DNA from: Deltaproteobacteria bacterium
GTDB lineage: Bacteria; Desulfobacterota; Binatia; UBA12015
Assembly (NCBI GenBank): GCA_029262355.1
Contig: JAJCZO010000211.1
Location: 1-35,058, forward strand
DNA: 35,058 nucleotides
Direction of reading: 5' to 3'
Shown here: positions 33,610 through 35,058 of the stretch, in pieces
Position numbering within the stretch: position 1 is the stretch's first letter
Layout of the letters: each line of letters opens with the position of its first letter
Notes under the pieces: model-generated
Seen by the model: only the letters and a program-made list of their open reading frames with translations
What the model was told of the DNA's origin: nothing
The model's database searches: none
Translations under genes and position numbers: made by a program

Positions 33610-34461
33610 TCAAACCGGCCGCTCGCCGGCGATCGTCACCCGACGAACCTCGCGCTCGGCGGGGTAGTGATCCGCACTCGCGAAATGCTGCGTCACTCGT
33701 TCGTCCCAAATCACGACATCCCCCTCGCGCCACCGGTGTCGAACCTGCCACCGCGGTTTTCGGACATGTGCGAACAGCTCACCGATGATCTCGTCGCTCT
33801 CGGCGCGGGAGACACCCACGATCTCGGATGTGAACGCCTCGTTCACGAACAACGCCAGGTGACCCGACGTCGGACGGACCCGTACGATCGGATGGATCGC
33901 CGGCGGAAAAGCCTCGCGCACGCGGCGATGACCGACCTGCCCGTCGATGCGACGCAGCCGGGGCCCGACGGCTCGGTCGAAGTCGTGGACCGCGCGGAGG
34001 TGACGAACTCGTCGCTGCCACGGGGCCGACAACGCTTCCCACGCGGCGTGCATGTCGGCCCAGATGGTGTCTCCGCCGCGCTCGGGGATCTGGACCGACC
34101 GCAGCACCGCCAGCCCCGGGGGCTCTTCGAGCCAGGAGAGGTCACTGTGCCAAGCCGCGTTGCCTGGCTTGCGCCGCTCATCGTTCCGCACCACCGTGAC
34201 CGGCCCACTCTCGCCGCGCAAAGACGCGATGGGATGGGGCAGAACGCGGCCGAGCTGAGAGGCGAGCGCGACGTGCGTTGCGTCGTCGAGCAACTGATCG
34301 CGAGAGAAGAGCACGAGGTGCCGATCGATCCCCGTGCGAAGCCGTCCGAGATCCGTTGCGGAGAGGGGCGCACGCAGATCAACTCCGGTCACGGTCGCAC
34401 CCAGCGCCGCGTCACACGGGACGATCGAGACGGCACGGGGATCGAGCAATGCGACGCTCAC
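33610..34461 (-). CDS. TauD/TfdA-family Fe(II)/2-oxoglutarate dioxygenase
   Basis: 283 residues, the usual length. The facial triad is His105 and Asp107 in NAAWHSDLSW and His259 in WDERVTQHFASADHY. The 2-oxoglutarate-binding Arg is in REVRRVTIAGERPV at the end. IPERGGDTIWADMHAAW and HPIVRVRPTSGHLALFVNE are typical core segments. It hydroxylates an unactivated carbon or cleaves a sulfonate- or ether-like bond by hydroxylation; the substrate is unknown. Its GTG overlaps the stop of the membrane protein gene upstream (GTGA), and the AprA-related methyltransferase follows after seven bases, so the three are one operon. It may act on the RiPP or on an acyl building block for it. Confidence 0.85.
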   Translation of the reverse strand: MSVALLDPRAVSIVPCDAALGATVTGVDLRAPLSATDLGRLRTGIDRHLVLFSRDQLLDDATHVALASQLGRVLPHPIASLRGESGPVTVVRNDERRKPGNAAWHSDLSWLEEPPGLAVLRSVQIPERGGDTIWADMHAAWEALSAPWQRRVRHLRAVHDFDRAVGPRLRRIDGQVGHRRVREAFPPAIHPIVRVRPTSGHLALFVNEAFTSEIVGVSRAESDEIIGELFAHVRKPRWQVRHRWREGDVVIWDERVTQHFASADHYPAEREVRRVTIAGERPV

Positions 34462-35058
34462 GACGCTCCCTCAGCGGGCGTTCCTGCGAGCATCGATCGT
34501 CGAAGGGTTTGGGAGTACGTCCACAGAAGACCGGTGACAAACGAGAAGAACACACACGTGTAGACGGCCGACACCCGGACGACTCTGGCCGACACCAGGC
34601 CAGCCACGGTGTCGTCCAGAGCATGCAGCGCGACGACCACCAAGACGGGCATCCACCGCTCTTCGTAGATGGCGATGGCGAGCACCGCGCCGGAGAACGC
34701 ATGAAATCCCACCGCCGCCGCGCGCTCCCAGATTCCGAGCCAGGGAAAGACCAGGATGCCCGCTTGCCGTGCGATCTGGTTCTCACCGAGGATCACGACT
34801 TCGGCGAGTCCGAACCCCAGACCGACGGCCAGTCCCGTCGCGACCGCGCGAAACGGCGACGTCACGACACCCACCCTGCCTAGAAAGCGCAGCGCCAACC
34901 ACTTGGCGAAAGTCTGGCAAGCCGCGGCGCCCACCCCCAGCGCCGCGTAGCCCCACACGTCGGGGGAGGAGCCGAGTCCGCGAAGCAGCGCGCCGTTCAC
35001 CCCGCCCTGCATCGCAAAGCCCAGGTACGCCGCGAGGACCCCGTACCCGAACCAGGGC
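34458..35058 (-). CDS. YhfC-like intramembrane protein, partial at window edge
   Basis: The frame stays open to the right edge (about 200 codons seen); an ATG at 35012 is probably internal, because the upstream in-frame sequence (WFGYGVLAAYLGFAM) continues as a membrane segment. Several transmembrane helices follow, with GLAVGLGFGLAEVVILGE, WERAAAVGFHAFSGAVLAI and LVVVALHALDDTVAG. The Glu, Glu-Arg, His and late His-x3-Asp in membrane segments match the YhfC/PrsW-like intramembrane metalloprotease pattern. It leads the operon with the TauD-type dioxygenase and the methyltransferase. A role in processing or self-protection against a membrane-active peptide is possible but only inferred. Confidence 0.6.
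   Translation of the reverse strand, partial: PWFGYGVLAAYLGFAMQGGVNGALLRGLGSSPDVWGYAALGVGAAACQTFAKWLALRFLGRVGVVTSPFRAVATGLAVGLGFGLAEVVILGENQIARQAGILVFPWLGIWERAAAVGFHAFSGAVLAIAIYEERWMPVLVVVALHALDDTVAGLVSARVVRVSAVYTCVFFSFVTGLLWTYSQTLRRSMLAGTPAEGAS

Noticed and set aside
1..35058. CRISPR arrays, tRNA genes, rRNA genes, prophage or complete insertion sequence
   Set aside because: No regular direct repeats, no tRNA-like cloverleaf noticed, and no transposase or phage structural motifs among the frames.

Overview
The window is about 35 kb of GC-rich, densely coding bacterial DNA with no rRNA, tRNA, CRISPR array or complete insertion sequence that I can see. Secreted proteins with Pro/Thr/Ser linkers, a PHM-like lipoprotein, metal-dependent amidohydrolases, a TonB-dependent receptor and a GT81-like glycosyltransferase together suggest an uncultivated Gram-negative lineage, in the style of deltaproteobacteria-like groups such as Binatota or Myxococcota. 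That placement is inference from protein style, not a phylogeny.

Left part (1-8100). Three secreted or lipid-anchored proteins come first: a partial one at the left edge, a PHM-like copper protein with a C-terminal CxxxxCH module, and a protein with a PT-rich linker. A minus-strand operon follows: a MarR regulator, an N-acyl-D-amino-acid-deacylase-type amidohydrolase and an amidohydrolase_2 protein. The MarR frame is broken by an in-frame TAG but continues perfectly beyond it, and a 20-bp near-palindrome lies just upstream as a likely operator.

Middle part (8100-23465). This holds a YfhO-family membrane protein, a GpgS-like glycosyltransferase, and a three-gene pterin operon: a PTPS with the ExxHGH motif of the folate-type (PTPS-III) enzymes, a divergent DHPS-like protein, and a pteridine-reductase-like SDR. 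After a 166-bp inverted-repeat element come an SSS symporter with a HAD phosphatase, a GH10 xylanase lipoprotein, a small secreted Cys protein, an OsmC protein, an alpha/beta-hydrolase fold fused to a regulatory-type C-terminal module with a degenerate nucleophile elbow, and a TonB-dependent receptor.

Right part (23597 to the end). This is the most striking region: what looks like a complex RiPP (ribosomally made, modified peptide) biosynthetic cluster. A 120-residue precursor (28303-28665) has a Nif11-type leader ending in GGG and a 47-residue Val/Ala/Thr-rich core. Downstream in the same operon are an SDR-like protein and a PoyD/OspD-type radical SAM epimerase. Divergently transcribed are a radical SAM C-methyltransferase of the RiPP-maturation type (CX7CX2C) and a MetX-like acyltransferase with Cys in place of the nucleophilic Ser. 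On the flanks are an Asp/Asn beta-hydroxylase-like oxygenase, a sulfotransferase, a DUF6065-like protein, an AprA-related methyltransferase, a TauD-type dioxygenase and a YhfC-like membrane protein that runs off the window. The set recalls polytheonamide-type peptides (epimerised, C-methylated, hydroxylated), but with a different leader class and an unusual set of extra tailoring genes. No dedicated exporter or GG-peptidase is visible; these may lie beyond the right edge.
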